5,570 nt of DNA from Streptomyces sp. NRRL WC-3618 (lineage in GTDB: Bacteria > Actinomycetota > Actinomycetes > Streptomycetales > Streptomycetaceae), in the NCBI RefSeq assembly GCF_001280005.1, contig NZ_LGDW01000147.1, positions 1 to 5,570 of the forward strand, given 5' to 3'. Position numbers and translations under genes: made by a program. Positions 1 to 5,570 of this stretch are shown here, piece after piece. The number at the start of each line of letters is the position of its first letter. The stretch's first letter is position 1. The notes below the pieces were generated by a model. That model saw only the letters and a program-made list of their open reading frames with translations. It searched no databases and had not been told where the DNA came from.

Positions 1-19
1 GAGGAGCCTCGTCCTCGAA

Positions 20-55
20 CGCCGGGCGCTGTCGGGGGGTCGACGGCGCCCGGCG
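20..55 (-). terminator. Hairpin terminator downstream of aceE
   Basis: The arms 20-29 and 46-55 (CGCCGGGCGC and GCGCCCGGCG) are perfect complements. Inside them 31-34 pairs with 41-44 around a 6-nt loop. The single 30/45 position is G-U in plus-strand RNA but A-C in the aceE transcript. The hairpin starts 38 nt past the aceE stop. No T-run follows on either strand, which is common for actinomycete terminators. It could also serve a convergent gene to the left of the window. The hairpin is seen directly; termination is inferred. Confidence 0.7.
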
Positions 56-68
56 AACGGACAGTAAC

Positions 69-84
69 GGGTGGGTGGGTGGGT
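69..84 (+). other. (GGGT)4 G-quadruplex motif
   Basis: Four GGG tracts separated by single T residues make an uninterrupted GGGT x4 on the plus strand, which is the template strand for aceE. G3 tracts with one-base loops are known to give very stable parallel intramolecular quadruplexes. The motif lies 9 nt past the aceE stop codon and before the terminator hairpin. The aceE mRNA would carry the C-rich complement, so any quadruplex would form in DNA or in antisense RNA. Formation in the cell is inference. Confidence 0.75.
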
Positions 85-93
85 GAACCCCCC

Positions 94-2805
94 TTACAAC
101 CCGTACCGCTCCCGAGCCTCCTTGACCGCCGCGGCCTTCACTTCCCCCCGCCGCGCCAACTGCGCCAACGAGGCAACGACGATCGACTCCGCGTCGACCC
201 CGAAGTACCGCCGCGCCGCGTCCCTCGTGTCGGACAGGCCGAATCCGTCCGCGCCCAGCGACGAGTAGTCCTGCTCGACCCACTGGGCGATCTGGTCCGG
301 CACCTGACGCATGTAGTCGGACACCGCCAGCACCGGCCCCTCGGCCCCCTGCAGCGCCTGCCGTACGTACGGCACCCGCTCCTCGCCCCGCAGCAGCGCC
401 GCGTCGGCGTCCAGGGCGTCCCGGCGCAGCTCGGTCCAGGACGTCGCCGACCACACGTCCGCCGCCACGCCCCACTCCTCGGCGAGCATCCGCTGCGCCT
501 GAAGGGCCCAGTGGATCGCCGTACCGGAACCGAGCAGCTGGATGCGCGGAGCGTTCGCCGCCGGGGACAGCCCCGCCGACTCCGCCGTGTTGAAGCGGTA
601 CAGGCCCTTGACGATGCCCTCGTCGAGCCCCGGCGCCGACGGCTTCGCCGGCTGCGGGATCGGCTCGTTGTAGACGGTCAGGTAGTAGAAGACGTCCGGG
701 TCCTCGCCGGGCGCGGTCTCGCCGTACATACGGCGCAGACCGTCACGTACGATCACCGCCACCTCGTACGCGAAGGCCGGGTCGTACGACATCGCGGCCG
801 GGTTCGTCGCGGCGATCACCGGGGAGTGGCCGTCCGCGTGCTGGAGGCCCTCGCCCGTCAGCGTCGTACGGCCGGCCGTCGCGCCGACGAGGAAGCCGCG
901 GCCGAGCTGGTCGCCGAGCTGCCACATCTGGTCGGCCGTGCGCTGCCAGCCGAACATCGAGTAGAAGATGTAGAAGGGGATCATCGGCTCGCCGTGCGTC
1001 GAGTACGACGTCGACGCGGCGATGAAGTCCGCCATGGAACCGGCCTCGGTGATCCCCTCGTTGAGGATCTGGCCGTCCTTGGCCTCCTTGTAGTACATCA
1101 GCTGGTCGCGGTCGACCGGCTCGTACGTCTGGCCCTTGGGGGAGTAGATCCCGAGGGACGGGAACAGCGACTCCATACCGAAGGTGCGTGCCTCGTCCGG
1201 CACGATCGGCACCCAGCGCCGGCCCGTCTCCTTGTCGCGGACCAGGTCCTTGACCAGCCGTACGAACGCCATGGTGGTGGCGATGTTCTGCGTACCGGAG
1301 CCCTTGTCGAACGACGTGAAGGTTCTGTCCGCGGGGGCCGGCAGCGGGGCCAGCGCCTGCGTGCGGCGGGCCGGGGCCGGGCCGCCGAGGGCCGCGCGGC
1401 GCTCCTGGAGGTAGCGGACCTCGGGGGAGTCGGCGCCGGGGTGACCGTAGGGCACCACACCGTCCACGAACTGCGCGTCGGAGATGGGGAGTTCGAGCAG
1501 GTCACGCATCTGCTTGAACTCGTCCACCGTCAGCTTCTTCATCTGGTGGTTGGCGTTCTTCGACGCGAAGCCCTCACCCAGGGTGAAGCCCTTGACCGTC
1601 TGGGCCAGGATGACCGTCGGCGCGCCCTTGTGGGCGAGCGCCGCCTTGTAGGCCGCGTACACCTTGCGGGACTCGTGCCCGCCGCGCGAGCGGTGGAAGC
1701 ACTCGATGATCTTGTCGTCGCTCAGCAGCTTCGCCATCTCGACGAGCGCCGGGTCCTTGCCGAAGAAGTCGGCGCGGATGTAGGCGGCGTCGCGCGTCTG
1801 GTACGTCTGCACCTGGGCGTCCGGTACCTCGCGCAGACGACGGACGAGCGCGCCCGTGGTGTCGAGCTGGAACAGCTCGTCCCACGCCGTGCCCCACAGC
1901 GTCTTGACGACGTTCCAGCCCGCGCCGCGGAACTGGGCCTCCAGCTCCTGCACGATCTTGAAGTTCGCGCGGACCGGGCCGTCGAGGCGCTGCAGGTTGC
2001 AGTTGATGACGAAGGTGAGGTTGTCCAGGCCCTCGCGGGAAGCGAGCGCGAGGGCGGCCGTCGACTCCGGCTCGTCCATCTCGCCGTCACCGAGGAACGC
2101 CCACACGTGGGACGCGGAGACGTCCTTGATGGCGCGGTTGGTGAGGTAGCGGTTGAAGCGTGCCTGGTAGATCGCCGACAGCGGGCCGAGGCCCATCGAC
2201 ACCGTCGGGAACTCCCACAGCCAGGGCAGCCGGCGCGGGTGCGGGTAGGACGGGATGCCGTTGCCGCCCGCCTCCCGCCGGAAGTTGTCGAGGTGCTGCT
2301 CGGTCAGCCGGCCGTCGAGGAAGGCGCGGGCGTAGATGCCGGGGGAGGCGTGCCCCTGGATGTACAGCTGGTCGCCGGAGCCGGGGGCCCCTTGCGATTC
2401 CTTGCCCTGGAAGAAGTGGTTGAAGCCGGTCTCGTACAGCCAGGCGGCCGAGGCGAAGGTGGCGATGTGGCCGCCCACGCCGTATTTGCTGCCGCGGGTC
2501 ACCATGGCCGCCGCGTTCCAGCGGTTCCAGGCGGCGATCCGGTGTTCCATCGCCTCGTCGCCGTCCACTACGGGCTCGGCGGCGGTGGGGATGGTGTTGA
2601 CGTAGTCCGTCTCCAGGAGCTTGGGCAGCGCGATGCCGTTGCCCTCGGCGCGCTCCAGTGTGCGGCGCATCAGATACGCGGCACGGTGCGGCCCGGCGGC
2701 CTTGGTGACGGCGTCCAGTGAGGCCTGCCATTCGGCGGTCTCTTCGGGGTCGCGGTCATGGAGCTGGTCGAGCGCGCTCGGCTGGATGGCCTTGGGGTCG
2801 GTCAT
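94..2805 (-). CDS. aceE: Pyruvate dehydrogenase E1 component, homodimeric (AceE)
   Basis: This 903-residue protein is a full-length single-chain E1 of the E. coli AceE type (family length about 890-920). E1 uses thiamine diphosphate to decarboxylate pyruvate and acetylate the lipoyl group of E2 in the cytoplasmic pyruvate dehydrogenase complex. Visible motifs are GGHIATF (111-117), HFF (130-132), [18 protein letters not shown] (150-167), the cofactor motif [10 protein letters not shown] (239-248) running to INCN (267-270) and [16 protein letters not shown] (582-590, with the conserved Glu583), and [11 protein letters not shown] (651-661), which carries the two conserved His residues of the active-site loop. 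No key residue is missing. The start at 2805 (MTDPKAIQ) has GAGGAAGG 7 nt upstream. The open frame extends to 3012, but the extra 69 residues are low-complexity, match no E1 N-terminus I know, and overlap the promoter. The stop is TAA. The gene has its own promoter and follows the GntR gene by 283 bp. Confidence 0.97.
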   Translation of the reverse strand: MTDPKAIQPSALDQLHDRDPEETAEWQASLDAVTKAAGPHRAAYLMRRTLERAEGNGIALPKLLETDYVNTIPTAAEPVVDGDEAMEHRIAAWNRWNAAAMVTRGSKYGVGGHIATFASAAWLYETGFNHFFQGKESQGAPGSGDQLYIQGHASPGIYARAFLDGRLTEQHLDNFRREAGGNGIPSYPHPRRLPWLWEFPTVSMGLGPLSAIYQARFNRYLTNRAIKDVSASHVWAFLGDGEMDEPESTAALALASREGLDNLTFVINCNLQRLDGPVRANFKIVQELEAQFRGAGWNVVKTLWGTAWDELFQLDTTGALVRRLREVPDAQVQTYQTRDAAYIRADFFGKDPALVEMAKLLSDDKIIECFHRSRGGHESRKVYAAYKAALAHKGAPTVILAQTVKGFTLGEGFASKNANHQMKKLTVDEFKQMRDLLELPISDAQFVDGVVPYGHPGADSPEVRYLQERRAALGGPAPARRTQALAPLPAPADRTFTSFDKGSGTQNIATTMAFVRLVKDLVRDKETGRRWVPIVPDEARTFGMESLFPSLGIYSPKGQTYEPVDRDQLMYYKEAKDGQILNEGITEAGSMADFIAASTSYSTHGEPMIPFYIFYSMFGWQRTADQMWQLGDQLGRGFLVGATAGRTTLTGEGLQHADGHSPVIAATNPAAMSYDPAFAYEVAVIVRDGLRRMYGETAPGEDPDVFYYLTVYNEPIPQPAKPSAPGLDEGIVKGLYRFNTAESAGLSPAANAPRIQLLGSGTAIHWALQAQRMLAEEWGVAADVWSATSWTELRRDALDADAALLRGEERVPYVRQALQGAEGPVLAVSDYMRQVPDQIAQWVEQDYSSLGADGFGLSDTRDAARRYFGVDAESIVVASLAQLARRGEVKAAAVKEARERYGL

Positions 2806-2812
2806 GTCGCCG

Positions 2813-2820
2813 CCTTCCTC
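2813..2820 (-). promoter_or_regulatory. Ribosome-binding site of aceE
   Basis: GAGGAAGG lies 7 nt before the ATG at 2805 and decides the start. The only other nearby in-frame ATG (2841) is preceded by CCCTTACCG, which has no Shine-Dalgarno match. Confidence 0.85.
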
Positions 2821-2873
2821 AGTCGAAGGGGGTTCCCTCATCGGTAAGGGTTCGGGGGTGCCCTTGGTCTTTG

Positions 2874-2932
2874 GCAGGACAGGGCAGTGGGTCCTGCGGC
2901 GGTGTCGGTTGTGTGGCTCCGCCACGGGACCC
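2874..2932 (-). promoter_or_regulatory. Structured aceE leader with two exclusive stems
   Basis: The predicted aceE leader runs from about 2933 to 2806. In transcript order, GGGTCC (2927-2932) can pair with GGACCC (2889-2894), enclosing a small GTGGC-GGA-GCCAC hairpin (2913-2925). Alternatively GCAGGAC (2891-2897) can pair with GTCCTGC (2874-2880) around a 10-nt loop. The two pairings share bases 2891-2894 and cannot coexist. There is no T-run and I recognise no known riboswitch. In GC-rich DNA such stems can arise by chance, so function is uncertain. Confidence 0.35.
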
Positions 2933-2939
2933 GTCGGCG

Positions 2940-2969
2940 ACTCTAACTCGCTGATCGATGATCGATCAA
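2940..2969 (-). promoter_or_regulatory. aceE promoter, housekeeping sigma type
   Basis: On the minus strand a -35 hexamer TTGATC (2964-2969) and a -10 hexamer TAGAGT (2940-2945) are separated by 18 nt. Both are close to the Streptomyces HrdB consensus (TTGAC-like, and TANNNT with TAG favoured). Transcription would start near 2933, giving a leader of about 128 nt. The site stands out as an AT-rich island in the gap. It lies inside the upward extension of the aceE reading frame, which supports the downstream start codon. Confidence 0.7.
2952..2968. promoter_or_regulatory. Perfect 17-bp palindrome, probable operator on the aceE promoter
   Basis: TGATCGATGATCGATCA is an exact inverted repeat (8-bp arms around one base). 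It covers most of the -35 box and the adjoining spacer, centred near -27, so a bound protein should block RNA polymerase. FCD-type GntR regulators bind short dyads of this size as dimers, and one is encoded immediately upstream, which makes it the first candidate. The arms themselves contain the repeated GATCGAT unit. The palindrome is seen directly; the identity of the binding protein is inferred. Confidence 0.65.
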
Positions 2970-3007
2970 AGGTTTCAGGGGCAAAATCTCTTGATCCCGA
3001 GAAAGTA

Positions 3008-3042
3008 GGCACGGGGTGCCTTGGGAGCGGGCACGGGGTGCC
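3008..3042. repeat. Two identical palindromic 13-mers 22 bp apart
   Basis: GGCACGGGGTGCC occurs at 3008-3020 and again at 3030-3042. Each copy is itself an inverted repeat (GGCAC, 3-bp centre, GTGCC). The start-to-start distance is 22 bp, about two helical turns, and the centres lie near -81 and -103 from the predicted aceE start. This suits paired binding of an upstream regulator. Alternatively the two copies can pair in RNA as a broken hairpin beginning 46 nt past the regulator's stop codon and act as its terminator. Confidence 0.6.
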
Positions 3043-3088
3043 GTGATTTTCGCCGTTTCCGCAGGTGAGCGGGTGTGGATCGGGCCTC

Positions 3089-3712
3089 TCACGGGCGGGG
3101 CGCGCAACCCAGCACGTGCGCCTTCACCAGCTCGGCGATCCGTGGATCCCGGCGCCGGAACGCGGCGACCAGCTCCTCGTGCTCCTCGGCGTACGACTGC
3201 TGCACCGTCCCGAGCCAGCGGATCGACAGGGCCGTGAACACCTCGATGCCCAGGCCCTCCCAGGTGTGCAGCAGCACCGAGTTCCCGGCCGCGCGCACCA
3301 TCTCGCGGTGGAATCCGACCGTGTGCCGGACCTGGCCCGTGCCGTCCGACGCGCGGTCCGCCTCGTACAGGGCGGCGACATGCGGTTCGAGGGCCGAGCA
3401 GTCGTCGGCCAGCTTCGCCGCCGCCAGCTCGGCAGCGATGGCCTCGAGACCGGCCCGGACGGGGTAGCTCTCCTCCAGATCGGCGGCGGTCAGGTTCCGT
3501 ACCCGTACGCCCTTGTTGGGGGCCGACTCGATCAGCCGCAGCGACTCCAGCTCGCGCAGCGCCTCCCGTACGGGTGTCTGGCTGACCTCCAGCTCGGTCG
3601 CGATCCGGCGCTCGACGATCCGCTCGCCCGGCTTCCAGCGCCCGCTGACGATCCCCTCCACGATGTGCTCGCGGATCTGCTCGCGCAGCGAGTGGACGAC
3701 GGGCGCGGTCAT
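3089..3712 (-). CDS. GntR-family (FCD/FadR subfamily) transcriptional regulator
   Basis: This 207-residue protein has an N-terminal winged helix-turn-helix (about 8-72), including [20 protein letters not shown] and the helix [12 protein letters not shown] (45-56), the hallmark of GntR proteins, followed by the wing NKGVRVR (66-72). Residues about 78-200 form an all-helical FCD effector domain: [31 protein letters not shown] (133-144), [14 protein letters not shown] (176-189) and a terminal KAH (197-199). Three family metal-ligand His residues are kept (135, 178, 199), but the usual Asp four residues before His135 is Thr131. The start MTAPVVHS has AAGGAG 5 nt upstream; further extension upstream would read through the E2 terminator. 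It lies between the E2 and E1 genes, and E. coli PdhR, from the same family, controls the equivalent genes with pyruvate as effector. A PdhR-like role is therefore plausible but inferred; the effector cannot be read from sequence. Confidence 0.93.
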   Translation of the reverse strand: MTAPVVHSLREQIREHIVEGIVSGRWKPGERIVERRIATELEVSQTPVREALRELESLRLIESAPNKGVRVRNLTAADLEESYPVRAGLEAIAAELAAAKLADDCSALEPHVAALYEADRASDGTGQVRHTVGFHREMVRAAGNSVLLHTWEGLGIEVFTALSIRWLGTVQQSYAEEHEELVAAFRRRDPRIAELVKAHVLGCAPRP

Positions 3713-3717
3713 GAGGG

Positions 3718-3723
3718 CTCCTT
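3718..3723 (-). promoter_or_regulatory. Ribosome-binding site of the GntR gene
   Basis: AAGGAG sits 5 nt before the ATG at 3712, a strong match to the 16S tail. It fixes the start at MTAPVVHS rather than any upstream in-frame codon. Confidence 0.85.
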
Positions 3724-3729
3724 GAGGGA

Positions 3730-3743
3730 GGGGCTTCGGCCCC
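3730..3743. other. Stable tetraloop hairpin ahead of the GntR ribosome-binding site
   Basis: The plus strand reads GGGGC-TTCG-GCCCC, the exceptionally stable C(UUCG)G tetraloop; the regulator's own transcript would carry GGGGC-CGAA-GCCCC, less stable but still a clean 5-bp stem. It ends 6 nt before the AAGGAG, so it could influence translation initiation. It may equally be chance in GC-rich sequence. Confidence 0.4.
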
Positions 3744-3750
3744 AGGGGCG

Positions 3751-3765
3751 TTGACCCATAGACAA
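3751..3765. promoter_or_regulatory. TTG/CAA dyad in the GntR promoter region
   Basis: TTGACCCATAGACAA is an imperfect inverted repeat of the form TTGnC-N5-GnCAA, about 40 nt upstream of the regulator's start codon. It lies in a small AT-rich patch that also reads TATTGT on the minus strand, an acceptable -10 hexamer (TANNNT). TGGACA on the minus strand (3779-3784) is a possible -35 but its spacing to TATTGT is too short, so the promoter cannot be placed exactly. FCD regulators often bind TTG...CAA dyads and repress themselves; autoregulation here is inferred. Confidence 0.35.
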
Positions 3766-3869
3766 TACGGCCGCGTTCCTGTCCAGAGGCCTTCCGAGTA
3801 CGAGTGCGGACGTACGTGAGACGAGCGTTACAGACCGGACCGGGCGCACGCCACAGCGCGTGCCACCGG

Positions 3870-3917
3870 GTACGACGGTGCCCCGCCCGGAGGAATCCGG
3901 ACGGGGCACCGTCGTAC
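3870..3917 (-). terminator. Strong hairpin terminator downstream of the E2 gene
   Basis: A 16-bp uninterrupted stem (3870-3885 with 3902-3917) continues after one C/A mismatch into a further 5 bp (3887-3891 with 3896-3900) closed by a 4-nt loop. It starts 21 nt past the E2 stop codon. There is no T-run, typical of the U-less terminators of Streptomyces. The symmetry means it would work in either direction. It separates the E2 transcript from the regulator gene. Confidence 0.85.
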
Positions 3918-3938
3918 ACGTACATCCCAGGCGGCTGG

Positions 3939-5570
3939 TTACAGGCCGAGCTCGACCTCGAACTCGCCTGCCTCCAGGATCGCCTTGACGGCCGTCAGGT
4001 AACGGGCCGCGTCGGCGCCGTCGACCAGACGGTGGTCGTAGGAGAGGGTCAGGTACGTCATGTCGCGTACGCCGATGACCGTGCCCTCCTCCGTCTCGAT
4101 GACCGCCGGGCGCTTGACCGTCGCGCCGATGCCCAGGATCGCGACCTGGTTCGGCGGCACGATGATCGTGTCGAAGAGCGCGCCGCGCGAGCCGGTGTTG
4201 GAGATGGTGAAGGTCGCGCCGGACAGCTCGTCCGGGGTGATCTTGTTGGCCCTGACCTTGCCCGCGAGCTCGGCCGTGGCCTTGGCGATACCGGCGATGT
4301 TGAGGTCGCCCGCGTGCTTGATGACCGGGGTCATCAGGCCCTTCTCGGAGTCCACCGCGATACCGATGCTCTCGGTGTCGAAGTAGGTGATCGTGCCCTC
4401 TTCGACGTTGATCCGGGCGTTGACGGCCGGGTGGGCCTTCAGCGCCTGGGCCGCCGCCTTCACGAAGAACGGCATCGGGGAGAGCTTGACGCCCTCACGG
4501 GCCGCGAAGGAGTCCTTCGCCTGCGCGCGGAGCTTCATCAGACGCGTGATGTCGACCTCGACGACCGAGGACAGCTGCGCCTGCTCGTGCAGCGCCTTGA
4601 CCATGTTGTCGCCGATGACCTTGCGGATGCGGGGCATCTTGATGGTCTGGCCGCGGAGGGGAGAGGCCTCCAGGGCCGGCGCCTTCTTGGCTGCCGGGGC
4701 AGCGGCGGCCGGAGCCGGGGCCGGAGCGGCAGCGGCGGCCTTCGCGGCCTCGGCGGCGGCGAGGACGTCCTGCTTGCGGATGCGACCGCCGACGCCGGTG
4801 CCCTTGACGGAGCCCAGGTCGACGCCGTTCTCGGCGGCGAGCTTGCGCACCAGCGGGGTCACGTACGCACCCTCGTCGGTGGCCTGCGCGGCGGCGGGAG
4901 CGGGAGCGGCCGGAGCCACCGGGGCGGGCGCGACCGGCGCGGGCGCCGGAGCAGCGACCGGAGCCGCGGCCTGCACCGGAACCGGCGCGGGGGCCGGAGC
5001 GGCCGGAGCCACGGGGGCCGGGGGCGCGACGGGCGCGGCCGGGGCCGCCGGAGCGGGCGCCGGGGCAGCGGCGGCGGGCGCCGGAGCCGGGGCGGCGGGC
5101 GCCGGAGCCGGGGCGGCCGGGGCCGGGGCAGCCGCCGGAGCGGCACCCGGGGCGCCGATCACGGCCAGCTTGGCGCCGACCTCGGCGGTCTCGTCCTCGC
5201 CGACCACGATCTCCAGCAGGACGCCGGCGACCGGCGCCGGGATCTCGGTGTCGACCTTGTCCGTGGAGACCTCGAGGAGAGGCTCGTCCTCGGCGACCTC
5301 CTCGCCGACCGCCTTCAGCCAGCGGGTGACGGTGCCCTCGGTGACGGACTCGCCGAGCGCGGGCAGGACGACGTCCGTGCCCTCGGCGGAGCTGCCACCG
5401 GAGGCGGCCTCGGCGGTGGGAGCGGGGGCCGGAGCCGCCTGCTCGGTGGACGGCTGGGCGGCAGGGGCCGGGGCCGGTGCGGCGGGGGGGGGGGCCGGGG
5501 GGGGGGCCTTCCCTCGGGCCGGGGGAGGGGGCGCGGCAGGGGCGCCCCGGGCGTTCTGGATGGGGGGCCG
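3939..5570 (-). CDS. sucB: Dihydrolipoamide acyltransferase E2 (actinobacterial SucB/AceF type), 5' end missing
   Basis: The frame is open to the right edge, so the N-terminus lies outside; 543 residues are visible and numbered here from the first. The order is an Ala/Pro linker (1-63), a lipoyl domain (about 64-139) with [11 protein letters not shown] and the lipoyl lysine K105 in STDKVDTE, a second linker of about 92 residues made almost only of Ala, Pro and Val (140-231), an E3/E1-binding domain (234-273, [17 protein letters not shown] then [14 protein letters not shown]), another short linker, and the catalytic acyltransferase domain (306-543) with DHRLVDG (512-518), whose His513 and Asp517 are catalytic. 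The start of the visible part looks like a linker following an earlier lipoyl domain, so the full protein probably has at least two. Streptomyces homologues are usually named SucB (succinyltransferase), but the neighbouring aceE, and work on the Corynebacterium and Mycobacterium proteins, point to pyruvate dehydrogenase E2, perhaps shared with 2-oxoglutarate dehydrogenase. The stop is TAA. An in-frame GTG at 5207 is inside the lipoyl domain and is not the start. Confidence 0.95.
   Translation of the reverse strand, partial: RPPIQNARGAPAAPPPPARGKAPPPAPPPAAPAPAPAAQPSTEQAAPAPAPTAEAASGGSSAEGTDVVLPALGESVTEGTVTRWLKAVGEEVAEDEPLLEVSTDKVDTEIPAPVAGVLLEIVVGEDETAEVGAKLAVIGAPGAAPAAAPAPAAPAPAPAAPAPAPAAAAPAPAPAAPAAPVAPPAPVAPAAPAPAPVPVQAAAPVAAPAPAPVAPAPVAPAAPAPAAAQATDEGAYVTPLVRKLAAENGVDLGSVKGTGVGGRIRKQDVLAAAEAAKAAAAAPAPAPAAAAPAAKKAPALEASPLRGQTIKMPRIRKVIGDNMVKALHEQAQLSSVVEVDITRLMKLRAQAKDSFAAREGVKLSPMPFFVKAAAQALKAHPAVNARINVEEGTITYFDTESIGIAVDSEKGLMTPVIKHAGDLNIAGIAKATAELAGKVRANKITPDELSGATFTISNTGSRGALFDTIIVPPNQVAILGIGATVKRPAVIETEEGTVIGVRDMTYLTLSYDHRLVDGADAARYLTAVKAILEAGEFEVELGL
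5071..5112. repeat. Two exact 21-bp tandem copies in the E2 linker
   Basis: Bases 5071-5091 and 5092-5112 are identical, and a partial third copy follows. The unit is 21 bp, so it stays in frame and encodes the 7-residue motif PAPAPAA. The repeats lie in the flexible linker between the lipoyl and E3-binding domains, where copy number can change without disturbing either domain. Confidence 0.8.
5481..5570. other. Suspect G-homopolymer sequence at the window edge
   Basis: This stretch has G11 (5484-5494) and G10 (5497-5506) runs and further G-rich tracts, unlike the GCC/GGA/GGC pattern of the rest of the linker. In the E2 frame it encodes poly-Pro runs broken by RGK and IQNARG, unusual for an Ala/Pro linker. 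No stop codon appears, but base miscalls or compensating indels are likely. The E2 residues read here should not be trusted. Confidence 0.6.

Noticed and set aside
79..2721. 880-codon open frame on the plus strand, antisense to aceE
   Set aside because: It is a GC-bias shadow of aceE: the product is Arg/Val/Leu-rich with no recognisable domain, it has no ribosome-binding site, and the opposite strand encodes a clearly conserved enzyme.
2806..3012. 69-residue N-terminal extension of aceE, including ATG at 2841
   Set aside because: The extension overlaps the promoter and palindrome and has no Shine-Dalgarno sequence. The ATG at 2805 has a good one and gives the usual family length.
3065..3754. 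229-codon plus-strand frame opposite the GntR gene
   Set aside because: It is a high-GC shadow with no domain or ribosome-binding site, while the minus strand has a clear GntR protein.
3713..3925. Upstream extension of the GntR gene to 278 residues
   Set aside because: It would translate through the E2 terminator hairpin. AAGGAG before 3712 and the normal GntR N-terminus support the shorter form.
4859..5146. 95-codon minus-strand frame rich in Arg and Pro
   Set aside because: It is a frame-shifted reading of the Ala/Pro linker repeats with no independent support.
3939..5207. E2 starting at the GTG at 5207
   Set aside because: The GTG is a valine codon inside the lipoyl domain; the frame continues upstream with the lipoyl lysine motif and reaches the window edge.
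1..5570. Novel defence, mobile or biosynthetic system
   Set aside because: All three genes are recognised central-metabolism or regulatory families, and no transposase, integrase, array, toxin pair or RNA gene was seen.

Overview
The window is very GC-rich, with G or C at most third codon positions, and the products look like Streptomyces or a close actinomycete. It carries three genes, all on the minus strand, in transcription order: a dihydrolipoamide acyltransferase (E2, actinobacterial SucB/AceF type, cut by the right edge), a small GntR/FCD-family regulator, and a complete homodimeric pyruvate dehydrogenase E1 (aceE). From memory this resembles the sucB-gntR-aceE neighbourhood of S. coelicolor (around SCO2181-SCO2183); I could not check that here.

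Layout, left to right. Bases 1-93 lie downstream of aceE and hold a strong hairpin (20-55) and a perfect (GGGT)4 G-quadruplex motif on the plus strand (69-84). aceE occupies 94-2805. The 283-bp gap 2806-3088 is the most informative non-coding stretch: it has a good housekeeping-type promoter for aceE (TTGATC, 18 nt, TAGAGT), a perfect 17-bp palindrome over the -35 box and spacer, two identical copies of a small palindrome exactly 22 bp apart further upstream, and a leader of about 130 nt that can fold in two exclusive ways. The regulator occupies 3089-3712. The gap 3713-3938 holds its ribosome-binding site, a C(UUCG)G-type hairpin, a TTG/CAA dyad and a very strong terminator hairpin behind the E2 gene. 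The E2 gene fills 3939 to the right edge.

How the genes fit together. E1 decarboxylates pyruvate and acetylates the lipoyl group of E2, and E2 passes the acetyl group to CoA. E3 (lipoamide dehydrogenase) is not in the window. The regulator between E2 and E1 is placed like an analogue of E. coli PdhR, which belongs to the same family, so local control of aceE is the simplest inference. The terminator and the separate promoters suggest three transcription units rather than one operon.

I see no defence system, mobile element, CRISPR array or RNA gene. This is core central metabolism; the unusual material is regulatory. The last 90 or so bases have G10-G11 runs and an atypical translation and look like low-quality sequence at a contig end.
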